A DNA stretch of 64,000 nucleotides from Hamadaea sp013361475 (GTDB lineage: Bacteria; Actinomycetota; Actinomycetes; Mycobacteriales; Micromonosporaceae): NCBI RefSeq assembly GCF_040654195.1, contig NZ_JBFAHM010000006.1:124001-188000 (forward strand), read 5' to 3'. The translations under genes and the position numbers were made by a program. A model generated the notes under the pieces. It was not told the DNA's origin, ran no database searches, and saw nothing but the letters and a program-made list of their open reading frames with translations. This document shows, piece by piece, positions 33,647 through 42,119 of this stretch (positions within the stretch are counted from its first letter, which is position 1; each line of letters opens with the position of its first letter).

Positions 33647-34957
33647 ATGAACGCTCGCCCCTCGTCCGTCACCCCGGCCCTACCCGACACGCCACCGGAA
33701 CCCGAACCCGCGCGCCCGATCGGCGAGCGCGAGGCCGAGGAGTTCGTCGCGGCGCGCACCGTCCATCCGGGGGCCGACCCGCAACTCGGGGTCGAGCTGG
33801 AATGGCTGCTCGTGGACAAGCGGCAGCCGCGTGAACGAGTACCATTCGACACCGCCCAGGCGGCCTTGACCGCGGCGTCCGCCCTGCCGCGCTGGGCCGC
33901 GCTGACCTGGGAACCGGGCGGCGCTCTCGAACTCAGCTCGCGTCCGGCGGGCACCGTCGCCGCCGCGCTGGCCGACATGACCACCGAGGTGGCGTCCGTC
34001 CGATCCGCACTGGCCGAGGCCGGAATCTCTCTGGTCGGCGCCGGGCTGGATCCCGTCCGGCCGCCCCACCGCCTGCTCGACGCGCCCCGATACGCGGCGA
34101 TGGAGACCTACCTGGACCGCCGGGGCGACGCCGGGCGCTGGATGATGACCGGCACCGCCTCCGTGCAAGTCTGCGTCCACTCCGGACACGAGGCGCGCGG
34201 TCCGCTCGGCTTCCGCGAGCGCTGGCGGCTCGCCCACGACCTCGGCCCGGTACTCGTCGCGGCCTTCGCGAACTCACCGATCGCGCGCGGGCTCCCGACC
34301 GGCTGGCGATCCACGCGCCAGGCGGTCTGGGCCAGTCTCGACCCGGGGCGTACGCGCCCGCCGACCGGCGACGATCCCCGCGAAGCCTGGGCGCGGTACG
34401 CCCTGGACGCCGCCGTGCTCTGCGTACGCAAAGCTGAAGGGCCCTGGCTGGTGCCGGAGGGGCTCACCTTCCGCGACTGGATCCGCACCGGGCTACCTCG
34501 TCCACCGACCGCCGACGATCTGGCCTACCACCTGACCACCCTCTTCCCGCCGGTACGCCCCCGCGGCTACCTGGAACTGCGGATGATCGACGCCCAGCCC
34601 GGCGATCAGTGGACCGTGCCCTTCGCGGTCGCGACCGCGTTGCTCACCGACGCCCGCGCGGCGGATCGGGCCGCCGACGCCTGCGAACCGTTGCGCCACA
34701 TACCGAGGGTGTGGCAGGAGGCGGCCCGGCACGGGCTGAGCCGCCCCGCCTTCGCGATCGCCGCGGCGACCTGCTTCGAGGCCGCGCTCGACGCCCTGCC
34801 CCGGCTCGGCGCCCCGCCACCGGTCAGCGCGCGCGTCGCCCAGTACGCCGACCGCTTCGTCACACGAGGCCGCACTCCAGCCGACGCCTTGCTGACCAGG
34901 CTGGAAGGCCGAACGGAGGATGATCATGCCACGCTGTGGACATCCACCGAGTCATAG
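33647..34957 (+). CDS. egtA: glutamate-cysteine ligase EgtA (ergothioneine pathway)
   Basis: A 436-residue GCS2-type ATP-dependent ligase that makes gamma-glutamylcysteine from Glu and Cys. Blocks shared with mycobacterial EgtA are GVELEWLLVD, WEPGGALELSS, MMTGTASVQV, GWRSTRQAVWASLD and YHLTTLFPPVRPRGYLELR. In mycobacteria EgtA feeds EgtB in ergothioneine synthesis, normally within egtABCDE. None of the other genes is adjacent here, so this copy is an orphan. The start is ATG 33647, preceded by a weak GGAGGG. Confidence 0.93.
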   Translation: MNARPSSVTPALPDTPPEPEPARPIGEREAEEFVAARTVHPGADPQLGVELEWLLVDKRQPRERVPFDTAQAALTAASALPRWAALTWEPGGALELSSRPAGTVAAALADMTTEVASVRSALAEAGISLVGAGLDPVRPPHRLLDAPRYAAMETYLDRRGDAGRWMMTGTASVQVCVHSGHEARGPLGFRERWRLAHDLGPVLVAAFANSPIARGLPTGWRSTRQAVWASLDPGRTRPPTGDDPREAWARYALDAAVLCVRKAEGPWLVPEGLTFRDWIRTGLPRPPTADDLAYHLTTLFPPVRPRGYLELRMIDAQPGDQWTVPFAVATALLTDARAADRAADACEPLRHIPRVWQEAARHGLSRPAFAIAAATCFEAALDALPRLGAPPPVSARVAQYADRFVTRGRTPADALLTRLEGRTEDDHATLWTSTES

Positions 34958-35006
34958 GGGACAACCCTGATGGTTTCGCGTTGACCCCGTACGACACACT
35001 GTGCCG

Positions 35007-35924
35007 ATGGGCAGTGAGATCACCAACGGTGAGATCGTCGTGTCCGGCCTGACCAAACACTACAAACAGGTCAAGGCCGTCGACGGGCTGTCGTTCACCG
35101 TGAAGCCGGGGCGTGTGACCGGTTTCCTCGGGCCGAACGGCGCGGGCAAGACCACCACTTTGCGAATGTTGCTGAACCTCGTCCGTCCCACCGCCGGGAC
35201 GGCGACCATCGGCGGCAACCGATACGCAGACCTGACAGACCCGACCAAGAGCGTCGGGGCGGTGCTGGAGGCGTCCAGCGCGCACAAGGGCCGGACCGGC
35301 CGTAACCACCTCCGGGTCATCTGCGCGGCGGCGGGGCTGCCGGCGTCGCGGGCCGACGAAGTCCTCGCCATCGTCGGGCTGACTCCGGCGGCCAACCGGA
35401 AGTTCAAGGGATACTCGCTGGGCATGCGCCAGCGGCTCGGCATCGCGACGGCGATGCTCGGCGACCCGCAGGTGCTCATCCTCGACGAGCCGGCCAACGG
35501 CCTCGACCCCGAGGGCATCCGCTGGATGCGTGACTTCCTGCAGTCCCTGGCCGCCCAGGGTCGCACCATCCTCGTCTCCAGCCACCTGCTCTCCGAGATG
35601 GAACTGCTCGCCGACGACGTCGTCATCATCGCGGCCGGCAAGCTCGTCGCGCAGGGCGCCGTCAGCGACATCGTCGGCAACATGGGCGACGGCGGCCTGG
35701 TCCGGGTGCGTACGCCCAAGCCGGACGAGCTGATCGCGGCGCTGGACTCGGCGACCGTCGCCCGGCAGGACGACGGCGCGCTCGTCGTCACCGGCGCGAC
35801 CGCGGCCTCCGTCGGCGAAGCCGCGCTGCGGGCCGGAGTCGCGCTGCACGAACTGGTCACCGAGCGGCCCGACCTCGAACGGGTCTTCCTCGAGCTGACC
35901 GCGGGCAAGGAGGCCATCCGATGA
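35007..35924 (+). CDS. ABC exporter ATP-binding protein
   Basis: A 305-residue ATPase of the DRA/CcmA-like exporter class. Walker A is GPNGAGKT (about 44-51), the signature region is YSLGMRQRLGIA, Walker B is VLILDEPANGLD, and the H-loop is VSSHLL. The C-terminal domain (about 225-305) ends ERPDLERVFLELT, as in antibiotic-type exporters. The start may be GTG 35001 or ATG 35007; no SD is present, so a leaderless message is possible. Its stop overlaps the permease start (ATGA). Confidence 0.93.
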   Translation: MGSEITNGEIVVSGLTKHYKQVKAVDGLSFTVKPGRVTGFLGPNGAGKTTTLRMLLNLVRPTAGTATIGGNRYADLTDPTKSVGAVLEASSAHKGRTGRNHLRVICAAAGLPASRADEVLAIVGLTPAANRKFKGYSLGMRQRLGIATAMLGDPQVLILDEPANGLDPEGIRWMRDFLQSLAAQGRTILVSSHLLSEMELLADDVVIIAAGKLVAQGAVSDIVGNMGDGGLVRVRTPKPDELIAALDSATVARQDDGALVVTGATAASVGEAALRAGVALHELVTERPDLERVFLELTAGKEAIR

Positions 35925-36742
35925 ACCTGATCCGCAGCGAGTTCCTGAAGATCCGCACCACCAACGTGTGGTGGCTCTTCGCGCTCGGCACGGTCGTCCT
36001 CTGGGGACTCTCCTTCCTCGTCAACGCCGTCCAGTCGCACTACGTCCTCAACCCCGAGGGCGTACCGGACGATCAGGCCGCGACCTTCAGCGCGATGGCC
36101 AAACCGGCGGCGATGACCGCCTACCTCGCGACCACCGGGCAGTACTTCGGCCTGATGTTCGTGCTGCTGCTGGGCATCCTGACGGTGACGAACGAGTTCT
36201 ACCACCAGACGGCCACGACGACCTTCCTGGCGACCCCGCACCGGACGGCCGTCATCGTCGCCAAGACCGTGGCGGCGGCCATCTTCGGCTTCCTGCTCTG
36301 GGCGGTGACGACCGTGCTCAGCGTCATCGGCACGGTCATCTTCCTCAACATCGAGAACGCCGAGGCGGCGTTCGGCGACTCGGCGGTCATCCGCTCGATC
36401 CTGCTGAACCTGCTCGCCTTCGCGTTGTGGGGGCTCATCGGCGTCGGCTTCGGCGTCCTGATCCGCAGCCAGATCGGGGCCACCGTCACGGCGCTGATCC
36501 TGTACCTCGTCGGCACCCTGGCGGTCTCGATCATCGTCCAGCTGCTGTCGCTGTGGCTCGACCAGGACTGGATCCAGCAGCTCGCCTGGGCCCTGCCGTC
36601 CAACGCGTCCAGCCTGCTCGTCAGCGGAGTCGACCTGCCGGAACAGCCGCACTACTGGGTCGGCGGGCTCGTCCTGCTCGCCTGGGCCGCGGTCACCGGC
36701 GTCATCGGCACCCTCATCACCCGGAACCGCGACATCTCCTGA
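35921..36742 (+). CDS. ABC exporter permease subunit (ABC-2 type)
   Basis: A 273-residue membrane protein with six predicted helices, starting MNLIRSEFLKIRTTNVWWLF as in ABC-2 permeases. A conserved membrane-proximal block follows the first loop (TNEFYHQTATTTFLATPHR, landmarks FLATPHR). It is translationally coupled to the ATPase. The exported substrate is unknown. Confidence 0.9.
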   Translation: MNLIRSEFLKIRTTNVWWLFALGTVVLWGLSFLVNAVQSHYVLNPEGVPDDQAATFSAMAKPAAMTAYLATTGQYFGLMFVLLLGILTVTNEFYHQTATTTFLATPHRTAVIVAKTVAAAIFGFLLWAVTTVLSVIGTVIFLNIENAEAAFGDSAVIRSILLNLLAFALWGLIGVGFGVLIRSQIGATVTALILYLVGTLAVSIIVQLLSLWLDQDWIQQLAWALPSNASSLLVSGVDLPEQPHYWVGGLVLLAWAAVTGVIGTLITRNRDIS

Positions 36743-36758
36743 CGCAGGCGCTGCGCCT

Positions 36759-36818
36759 GGCGCTGCCGCTTCGGGCGCTGCCGCTTCCGGCGCTGCCGCT
36801 TCGGGCGCTGCCGCTTCC
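36759..36818. repeat. 4 x 15-bp tandem repeat abutting palindrome copy 5
   Basis: Four units of GGCGCTGCCGCTTC plus alternating G/C precede the palindrome, whose first bases GGCGCTG continue the unit. It fills the gap after the permease stop. Confidence 0.93.
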
Positions 36819-36820
36819 GG

Positions 36821-36883
36821 CGCTGGATCAGGGTTCCCGGTCGAATCTTGGGGCAAGATTCGACCGGGAACCGTGATCCGGCG
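36821..36883. repeat. 63-bp palindrome family, copy 5
   Basis: The arms CGCTGGATCAGGGTTCCCGG and CCGGGAACCGTGATCCGGCG carry two mismatches. It lies between convergent permease and SUFU-domain genes, 36 bp from the latter's stop. Confidence 0.97.
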
Positions 36884-36919
36884 GAGGATCCACCTGGCGG
36901 GCGACGGTCCGGCGTCAAG

Positions 36920-37540
36920 TCACCAGAGCGACGGCCGCGCCGGGTCGATCACGTGCAGCGGGACCTTCTCCCCGATGGCGTCGAGCACCACTCGCGCGTT
37001 CCCGTCCTGGGCGGCCGCGTACTCGGCGTCGGAGAGCGCCACGATCTGCAGGAACGCCAGCCCGCCGAACGGCGTGGGGATGGTGCCCAGTTCACTGTCC
37101 ACAATGAAGCCCAGGGCGGTCAGCCGGGTGTCCAGGTCGCCCAGGGTCAACCGGCCCGGCCGCAACGTCTGGCCCGGCGTGAACCACTCCCCCGTCGCCA
37201 GCACGTAAGCCGACAGCTGCTGGATCAGCAGCACCGCCCAGGCCGGCGGCGCATCCCCGGCCGGACGGCGTGCGGCCCGGAGGGTGAACTCGAAGCCGAA
37301 TCCGGAGTCGACCGGATTCTCGCTGCGCTTCTCGTACAGCTCCGACATCCCGTAGCTGATCAGGTGCCAGTGCGGCACCGGATCCTCCCGCGCGTAGATG
37401 CTGATCCCGTCGAGCGCCTCGACTCCGCCGAGGTAGGACGGCAGCTCCGGGGCGACGTGCAGCGGGACGGCATCGCCGTAGAGCCGCTCCAACGCGGCGT
37501 CGATCGCGCTCCAGCCGGGCGCCGAGTCTTCGCCCACCAT
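36920..37540 (-). CDS. suppressor-of-fused (SUFU) domain protein
   Basis: A 206-residue cytoplasmic protein. SUFU-domain landmarks are GWSAIDAALERLYGD, LDGISIYAREDPVPHWHLISYGMSELYEK (seen as HWHLISYG and SELYEK), GFGFEFTLR and the C-terminal FLQIVALSDAEYAAA. In bacteria the domain often occurs in immunity or effector contexts, but no toxin is adjacent here, and solitary copies are common in actinobacteria. Confidence 0.85.
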   Translation of the reverse strand: MVGEDSAPGWSAIDAALERLYGDAVPLHVAPELPSYLGGVEALDGISIYAREDPVPHWHLISYGMSELYEKRSENPVDSGFGFEFTLRAARRPAGDAPPAWAVLLIQQLSAYVLATGEWFTPGQTLRPGRLTLGDLDTRLTALGFIVDSELGTIPTPFGGLAFLQIVALSDAEYAAAQDGNARVVLDAIGEKVPLHVIDPARPSLW

Positions 37541-37563
37541 GCACGCACGGTACCCCGGATCAC

Positions 37564-37746
37564 CTACTTCTTCTTGCCGAAGATCGACCGGATCGCGAAC
37601 CAGAGGATGCCCACGCCGATCAGGATGCCGACGAGCCGTAGGTAGCCCTGTTCACTCCAGCCCTGGCCAGGAGTCGGCCCGTCGGCCCACGCCGGCCCGT
37701 CCGGCCATGTCGGCACGATGTCGGCGAGGAGGGTGAAACGACGCAT
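37564..37746 (-). CDS. small single-pass membrane protein
   Basis: A 60-residue product starting at ATG 37746 with GGAG six bases upstream. A hydrophilic Trp/Pro/Gly-rich N-terminus is followed by one helix (LRLVGILIGVGILWFAIRSI) and the tail FGKKK. Function unknown. It lies upstream of the SUFU gene on the same strand and is divergent from the hemerythrin-like gene. Confidence 0.65.
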   Translation of the reverse strand: MRRFTLLADIVPTWPDGPAWADGPTPGQGWSEQGYLRLVGILIGVGILWFAIRSIFGKKK

Positions 37747-37813
37747 CGGCACTCCGGCGGGGTTTCGGAAACCGGCCGGACGGGCAATCACCTCGCCGAC
37801 CGAAGGAGGAGCC

Positions 37814-38434
37814 TTGACTGTAACGGATCCGGAGAGCTGGGAGTCCGAGGAATGGGGCGGACGCGGCATCGCACGCGTTCTCGCCGACGAGCACACCCGG
37901 CTGCAGACCCTCCTCGAAGATGCCCTGACCGCGACCGGCGCCGTCACGACCGGGACGACCGAGACCCGGCAGATCGCCGACGCCTTCATCGCCGCGATGA
38001 GCCGTCACCTGTCCGCCGAGGAGCAGGAGCTCTACCCGGCCGCCCGCACCGCCCTCGACAACGGCGACCGGATCGTCGACGACGAGATCGAAGCCGATCG
38101 CGAGATCCTGCGCGTCCTGGCCGACCTGCACAAGGCGGACCCCGACGGTGCGGAGTTCGCCGCCCTGCTCGCGCGAGCCGACCTGCACCTGCGCCGGCAC
38201 GTACGCACGGCCGACGAGGACATCTACCCCGAGCTGCGCCGCCGGCTCGACCGCGAAGAGCAAGTGAAGCTGGGCAACCGGATCGACATCTTCGAGGAGG
38301 CGGCGCCGACCCGGCCGCACCCGAACACGCCGTCCACCCCGCCACTCAACAAGGTGGTGGACCCAGCGCTCGGCACGATCGACAAGATGCGGGACGTGTT
38401 GTCCGGCCGAAAGACGCGTCCGCAGGACCTGTAG
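37814..38434 (+). CDS. hemerythrin/HHE cation-binding domain protein
   Basis: A 206-residue protein starting at TTG 37814, fixed by the strong SD AAGGAGGA (37803-37810). The four-helix HHE fold is indicated by DEHTRLQTLLED (H27), SRHLSAEEQELYP and LHLRRHVRTADEDIYPEL. These His/Glu residues would hold a di-iron site for O2, NO or oxidative-stress sensing. The C-terminal tail is Pro-rich and disordered. A palindrome of the second family lies 71 bp downstream. Confidence 0.88.
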   Translation: MTVTDPESWESEEWGGRGIARVLADEHTRLQTLLEDALTATGAVTTGTTETRQIADAFIAAMSRHLSAEEQELYPAARTALDNGDRIVDDEIEADREILRVLADLHKADPDGAEFAALLARADLHLRRHVRTADEDIYPELRRRLDREEQVKLGNRIDIFEEAAPTRPHPNTPSTPPLNKVVDPALGTIDKMRDVLSGRKTRPQDL

Positions 38435-38504
38435 CTCCAGGCGCAGCCGTGCCCGCCCTCCTGATTCGGAGGGCGGGCACCCGTGTTTGTGCGGCGACGA
38501 AAAC

Positions 38505-38552
38505 GATCCAGGCGAGAAATGGTCGTTGGGGCAGCCATTTCTCGCCTAGATC
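38505..38552. repeat. second palindrome family (GGCGAGAAATGG), copy 2
   Basis: The arms GATCCAGGCGAGAAATGG and CCATTTCTCGCCTAGATC pair with one mismatch around a 12-bp loop. The 12-bp core is identical to that at 21651-21692. Here it sits between convergent genes. Confidence 0.9.
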
Positions 38553-38603
38553 ATTTAAGGGGCCCGCGGGGACGGCTCGCAAGCCCTCGCGGGCCGAGGT
38601 GGG

Positions 38604-38780
38604 TCAGCGGCGGCGACCCCGCCAGTACGCCCGAGGCGCCCATCCCGCGAGCGAGAGGGCCACGAAGAGCAGACCCGCGGTGTTGAGCGTCGACGCGTTG
38701 ATGATGTCGTTGGTCTCCACGTCCAGCCACTGCACGAGCAGCGAGATCGCGAAGAGGGCGACTCCGATCCAGGCGAACAT
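38604..38780 (-). CDS. small two-helix membrane protein
   Basis: A 58-residue product from ATG 38780 behind AAGGGG. Two hydrophobic segments (MFAWIGVALFAISLLVQWL and AGLLFVALSLAGWA) flank a short Asn/Asp loop, and the tail is WRGRRR. Function unknown. It is divergent from the acylase gene with a 99-bp shared promoter region. Confidence 0.65.
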   Translation of the reverse strand: MFAWIGVALFAISLLVQWLDVETNDIINASTLNTAGLLFVALSLAGWAPRAYWRGRRR

Positions 38781-38879
38781 CTTTGACCCCTTCACATTGA
38801 GGGCGCTAAACGTTACTGTCCGGTAAACGCGACAACCTTTCGCATTACCCGAGAGTTCCGTCGTGAAAGGACACTGCCC

Positions 38880-41800
38880 ATGTCCGTCAAATTCCAAACC
38901 AGGGCCACCCTCGTCCTGGTCCTCACCGCCGCGATGGTCGCCGTCGCCCCAGCCGCCCCCGCGGCCGCCGCGAGCGCGTACCTCAAGACGAACGACTACT
39001 GCCTCGACCAGTGCAACGACATCCTGCCGCCGGGCGAGAACGGCAACGCCACGCTGGCCGGAATCCTGCTGCACCAAAGCATCGGCACCCGCCCGGCCCA
39101 CTCCGCCGACCAGCTCGCCGCGTACGCGAACCTGCTCAGCGCGTACACCGGGTTGACGGACGAGCAGATCGGCCAGTTCTACAACGACGGCGCCTTCGGG
39201 GTGCCGGCCGGGCAGGTGGAGAGCACGATCAGCCCCCGGTCCGACGTCACCATCGTGCGCGACAAGGCGACCGGCGTACCGCACGTCACGGGAACCACCC
39301 GTGAGGGCACCATGTTCGGCGCCGGGTACGCCGGTGCGCAGGACCGGTTGTTCCTCATGGATCTGCTGCGGCATGTCGGCCGGGGCACCCTGACGACCTT
39401 CGCCGGCGGCTCACCCGGCAATCAGGAGCTGGAGCAGAGCGTCTGGCGCAATTCGCCGTACACCGAAGCGGATCTGCAGGCGCAGGTGACCGCCCTGCAG
39501 AGCCGCGGCGCCCGTGGAGCGCAGCTCTACACCGACATCACGCAGTACATCGCGGGCGTCAACGCGTACATCAACCACTGCATGAGTCAGTCGCCGGTGG
39601 ACTGCCCCGGCGAGTACGTGCTCACCGGTCACCTCGACGCGGTCACCAACGAGGGCGGCCCGGAACCCTTCAAGGTCACCGACATCGTGGCCATCTCCGG
39701 CGTCGTCGGCGGCCTGTTCGGCGGTGGTGGCGGCGGCGAGATGGCCTCGGCGCTCGTCCGGGTGGAAGCCCAGGCGAAGTACGGCGCGACCGTCGGCGAC
39801 CAGGTCTGGCGCGCCTTCCGGGAGCAGAACGACCCGGAGACGCTGCTCACACTCCACAATGGGCAGAGCTTCCCCTACGGGCAGTCACCAGCGAACGCCA
39901 CGGGTGTGGTGCTGCCCGACCGAGGCACGACGTCCGGGGTACCGGTCGTCTACAACCGAACGGGAAGTGCCGGGGTGTCCGCCGAGGCCGTCGAGCCCGC
40001 CACCGAGCGCAAAGGCATGTCGAACGCGATCGTCGTCTCCGGCTCCATGACCGCGACCGGCAACCCCATCGCCGTGTTCGGTCCGCAGACCGGCTACTTC
40101 TCGCCGCAGCTGCTCATGCTGGAGGAGCTGCAGGGACCCGGGATCAGCGCCCGGGGCGCGTCGTTCGCCGGGGTCAACCTCTACGTGCAGCTCGGCCGGG
40201 GCCAGGACTACGCCTGGAGTGCCACCTCCGCCGGGCAGGACATCACCGACACGTACGCCGTCCAGCTCTGCGAGACCAACGGGTCCACCCCGACGGTGAA
40301 CTCGATGGCGTACCTGTTCCGGGGGGTGTGCACGCCGATGGAGACGCTGCGGCAGGACAACGCGTGGCAGCCCACGACGGCGGACTCGACGCCGGCCGGG
40401 TCCTACTCCCTGATCACCTACCGCACCAAGTACGGCCTGGTCACGCATCGCGGGCTGGCCGGGGGCGTGCCGACGGCGTACACGTCGCTGCGCTCGACCT
40501 ATCGCCACGAGGCCGACTCGGCGATCGGCTTCCAGATGTTCAACGACCCGTCGCAGATGGGCGACGCCGCCGCGTTCACGACCTCGGCGTCCAACGTCGG
40601 ATACGCCTTCAACTGGTTCTACCTCAACAACACCCAGGCGGCCTACTTCAACTCGGGATCGAACCCGCAGCGCCAGTCGACGGCGGATCCGAACCTGCCG
40701 CAGAAGGCCGACGCCGCGCACGAGTGGGTCAGCTGGAACCCCGACACCAACACGGCCGCATACACGCCCGCGAGCGCGCATCCGCAGGCGGTGAACCAGG
40801 ACTTCTTCGTCAGCTGGAACAACAAGCAGGCCGGTGACTACAGCGCCGCCGACGGCAACTTCAGCTTCGGCCCCGTGCACCGGGCGCAGTTGCTGGACAA
40901 GGGCGTCCGCGCGGCGACGGCGGGCGGGCGGAAACTCACCCGCGCCGACGTCGTACGCGTCATGGCCGACGCCGCAGTCTCCGATCTAAGGGCGACCGAG
41001 ACCCTGGATCTGGCGCTGGACGTCATCGAGAGCCAGACCGTCACCGACGCCAATCAGGCCGCGCTCGTGAGCAGTCTGCGTACCTGGCTGAACGCGGGTG
41101 GACGGCGGCTGGAGACGTCGGCCGGATCGCACGCCTACCAGTACGCCGACGCGATCCGGGTCTTCGACGCCTGGTGGCCGTTGCTGGTCTCCGGCGAGTT
41201 CAAACCGACGCTGGGCGACAGCCTGTACGCCTCCCTGGTCGGCGCGATGCAGATCAACGAGTCGCCGTCGGGCGGGCAGCAGGATCCGGCCGGCAGCGGC
41301 GGATCGCTGAACGACACCCAGGGCCACAAGGGCTCGTCGTTCCAGCACGGCTGGTGGGGCTACGTGAGCAAGGATCTGCGCGCGGTCCTCGGCCGGCCGG
41401 TCAGCGGCCCGCTCGCGGCGACCTACTGCGGCGGCGGCAGCCTGACCGCCTGCCGATCGATGCTGCTCAGCACGTTGAGCAGCGCGGCGGCGACGCCGGC
41501 GGCCACGGTGTACCCGGCGGACAAGTACTGCTCGGCGGGCGACCAGTGGTGTGCGGACAGCGTCGTGCAGTCCCCGCTCGGCGGGATCACCGACGACAAG
41601 ATCAGCTGGCAGAACCGCCCGACCTACCAGCAGGTCGTCTCGTTCCCCGCGCACCGCGGCGACACCATCGCGAACCTGGCCAACGGCAAGACCGCGACGG
41701 CGTCCAGCACGCAGTTCCTGACCAGCTACACGCCGGGCAAGGCGGTCGACGCCAACGACGGTTCGCGCTGGTCCAGCTCCTACAACGACAGCAACTGGAT

Positions 41801-42059
41801 CAAGGTCGACCTCGGCTCGGCCCAGACCGTCGGCCGGGTCCTGCTGCATTGGGAATCGGCCTACGGGCGCGCGTACCGGATCGAGGTCTCGACCGACAAC
41901 AGCGCCTGGACCACGGTCTGGTCGACCACCACCGGCAACGGCGGCCTCGACATCGACGCCTTCACGCCGGTCAGCGCGAGGTACGTGCGTATGACGGGCG
42001 TCACGCGCGCCACGTCCTACGGCTACTCGCTCTGGGAATTCGAGGTGTACGCGAAATAG
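38880..42059 (+). CDS. secreted penicillin-acylase-family Ntn hydrolase with C-terminal discoidin domain
   Basis: A 1059-residue secreted enzyme behind GAAAGGA. The signal peptide is 1 to about 31 (AAPAAPAAAA). The alpha-chain region has GVPHVTGTTREGTMFGAGYAGAQDRLF. The predicted autocatalytic junction and beta-chain N-terminal Ser is S381 in ERKGMSNAIVVSG, followed by GNPIAVFGPQTGYF. The residue before the Ser is Met, not the more usual Gly. Residues about 935-1059 form an F5/8-type C (discoidin) carbohydrate-binding domain (TATASSTQFLTSYTPGKAVD...YSLWEFEVYA landmarks). Family members cleave amides of beta-lactams, acyl-homoserine lactones, echinocandins or polyamines; the substrate is unknown. 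Confidence 0.9.
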   Translation: MSVKFQTRATLVLVLTAAMVAVAPAAPAAAASAYLKTNDYCLDQCNDILPPGENGNATLAGILLHQSIGTRPAHSADQLAAYANLLSAYTGLTDEQIGQFYNDGAFGVPAGQVESTISPRSDVTIVRDKATGVPHVTGTTREGTMFGAGYAGAQDRLFLMDLLRHVGRGTLTTFAGGSPGNQELEQSVWRNSPYTEADLQAQVTALQSRGARGAQLYTDITQYIAGVNAYINHCMSQSPVDCPGEYVLTGHLDAVTNEGGPEPFKVTDIVAISGVVGGLFGGGGGGEMASALVRVEAQAKYGATVGDQVWRAFREQNDPETLLTLHNGQSFPYGQSPANATGVVLPDRGTTSGVPVVYNRTGSAGVSAEAVEPATERKGMSNAIVVSGSMTATGNPIAVFGPQTGYFSPQLLMLEELQGPGISARGASFAGVNLYVQLGRGQDYAWSATSAGQDITDTYAVQLCETNGSTPTVNSMAYLFRGVCTPMETLRQDNAWQPTTADSTPAGSYSLITYRTKYGLVTHRGLAGGVPTAYTSLRSTYRHEADSAIGFQMFNDPSQMGDAAAFTTSASNVGYAFNWFYLNNTQAAYFNSGSNPQRQSTADPNLPQKADAAHEWVSWNPDTNTAAYTPASAHPQAVNQDFFVSWNNKQAGDYSAADGNFSFGPVHRAQLLDKGVRAATAGGRKLTRADVVRVMADAAVSDLRATETLDLALDVIESQTVTDANQAALVSSLRTWLNAGGRRLETSAGSHAYQYADAIRVFDAWWPLLVSGEFKPTLGDSLYASLVGAMQINESPSGGQQDPAGSGGSLNDTQGHKGSSFQHGWWGYVSKDLRAVLGRPVSGPLAATYCGGGSLTACRSMLLSTLSSAAATPAATVYPADKYCSAGDQWCADSVVQSPLGGITDDKISWQNRPTYQQVVSFPAHRGDTIANLANGKTATASSTQFLTSYTPGKAVDANDGSRWSSSYNDSNWIKVDLGSAQTVGRVLLHWESAYGRAYRIEVSTDNSAWTTVWSTTTGNGGLDIDAFTPVSARYVRMTGVTRATSYGYSLWEFEVYAK

Positions 42060-42069
42060 CAGCGACACG

Positions 42070-42105
42070 ACAGGGGCGGACTCCCTCCTGGGAGCCCGCC
42101 CCTGT
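42070..42105. terminator. bidirectional hairpin terminator
   Basis: ACAGGGGCGG and CCGCCCCTGT form a 10-bp outer stem and CTCCC/GGGAG a 5-bp inner stem with a TCCT loop. It separates the convergent acylase and MFS genes. Confidence 0.88.
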
Positions 42106-42119
42106 TCCGTGCCGTGAAC

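Noticed and set aside
35060..36856. 598-codon minus-strand reading frame opposite the ABC exporter genes
   Set aside because: It is a reverse-strand shadow of two clear ABC genes and opens in the tandem repeat and palindrome; composition is typical of antisense frames.
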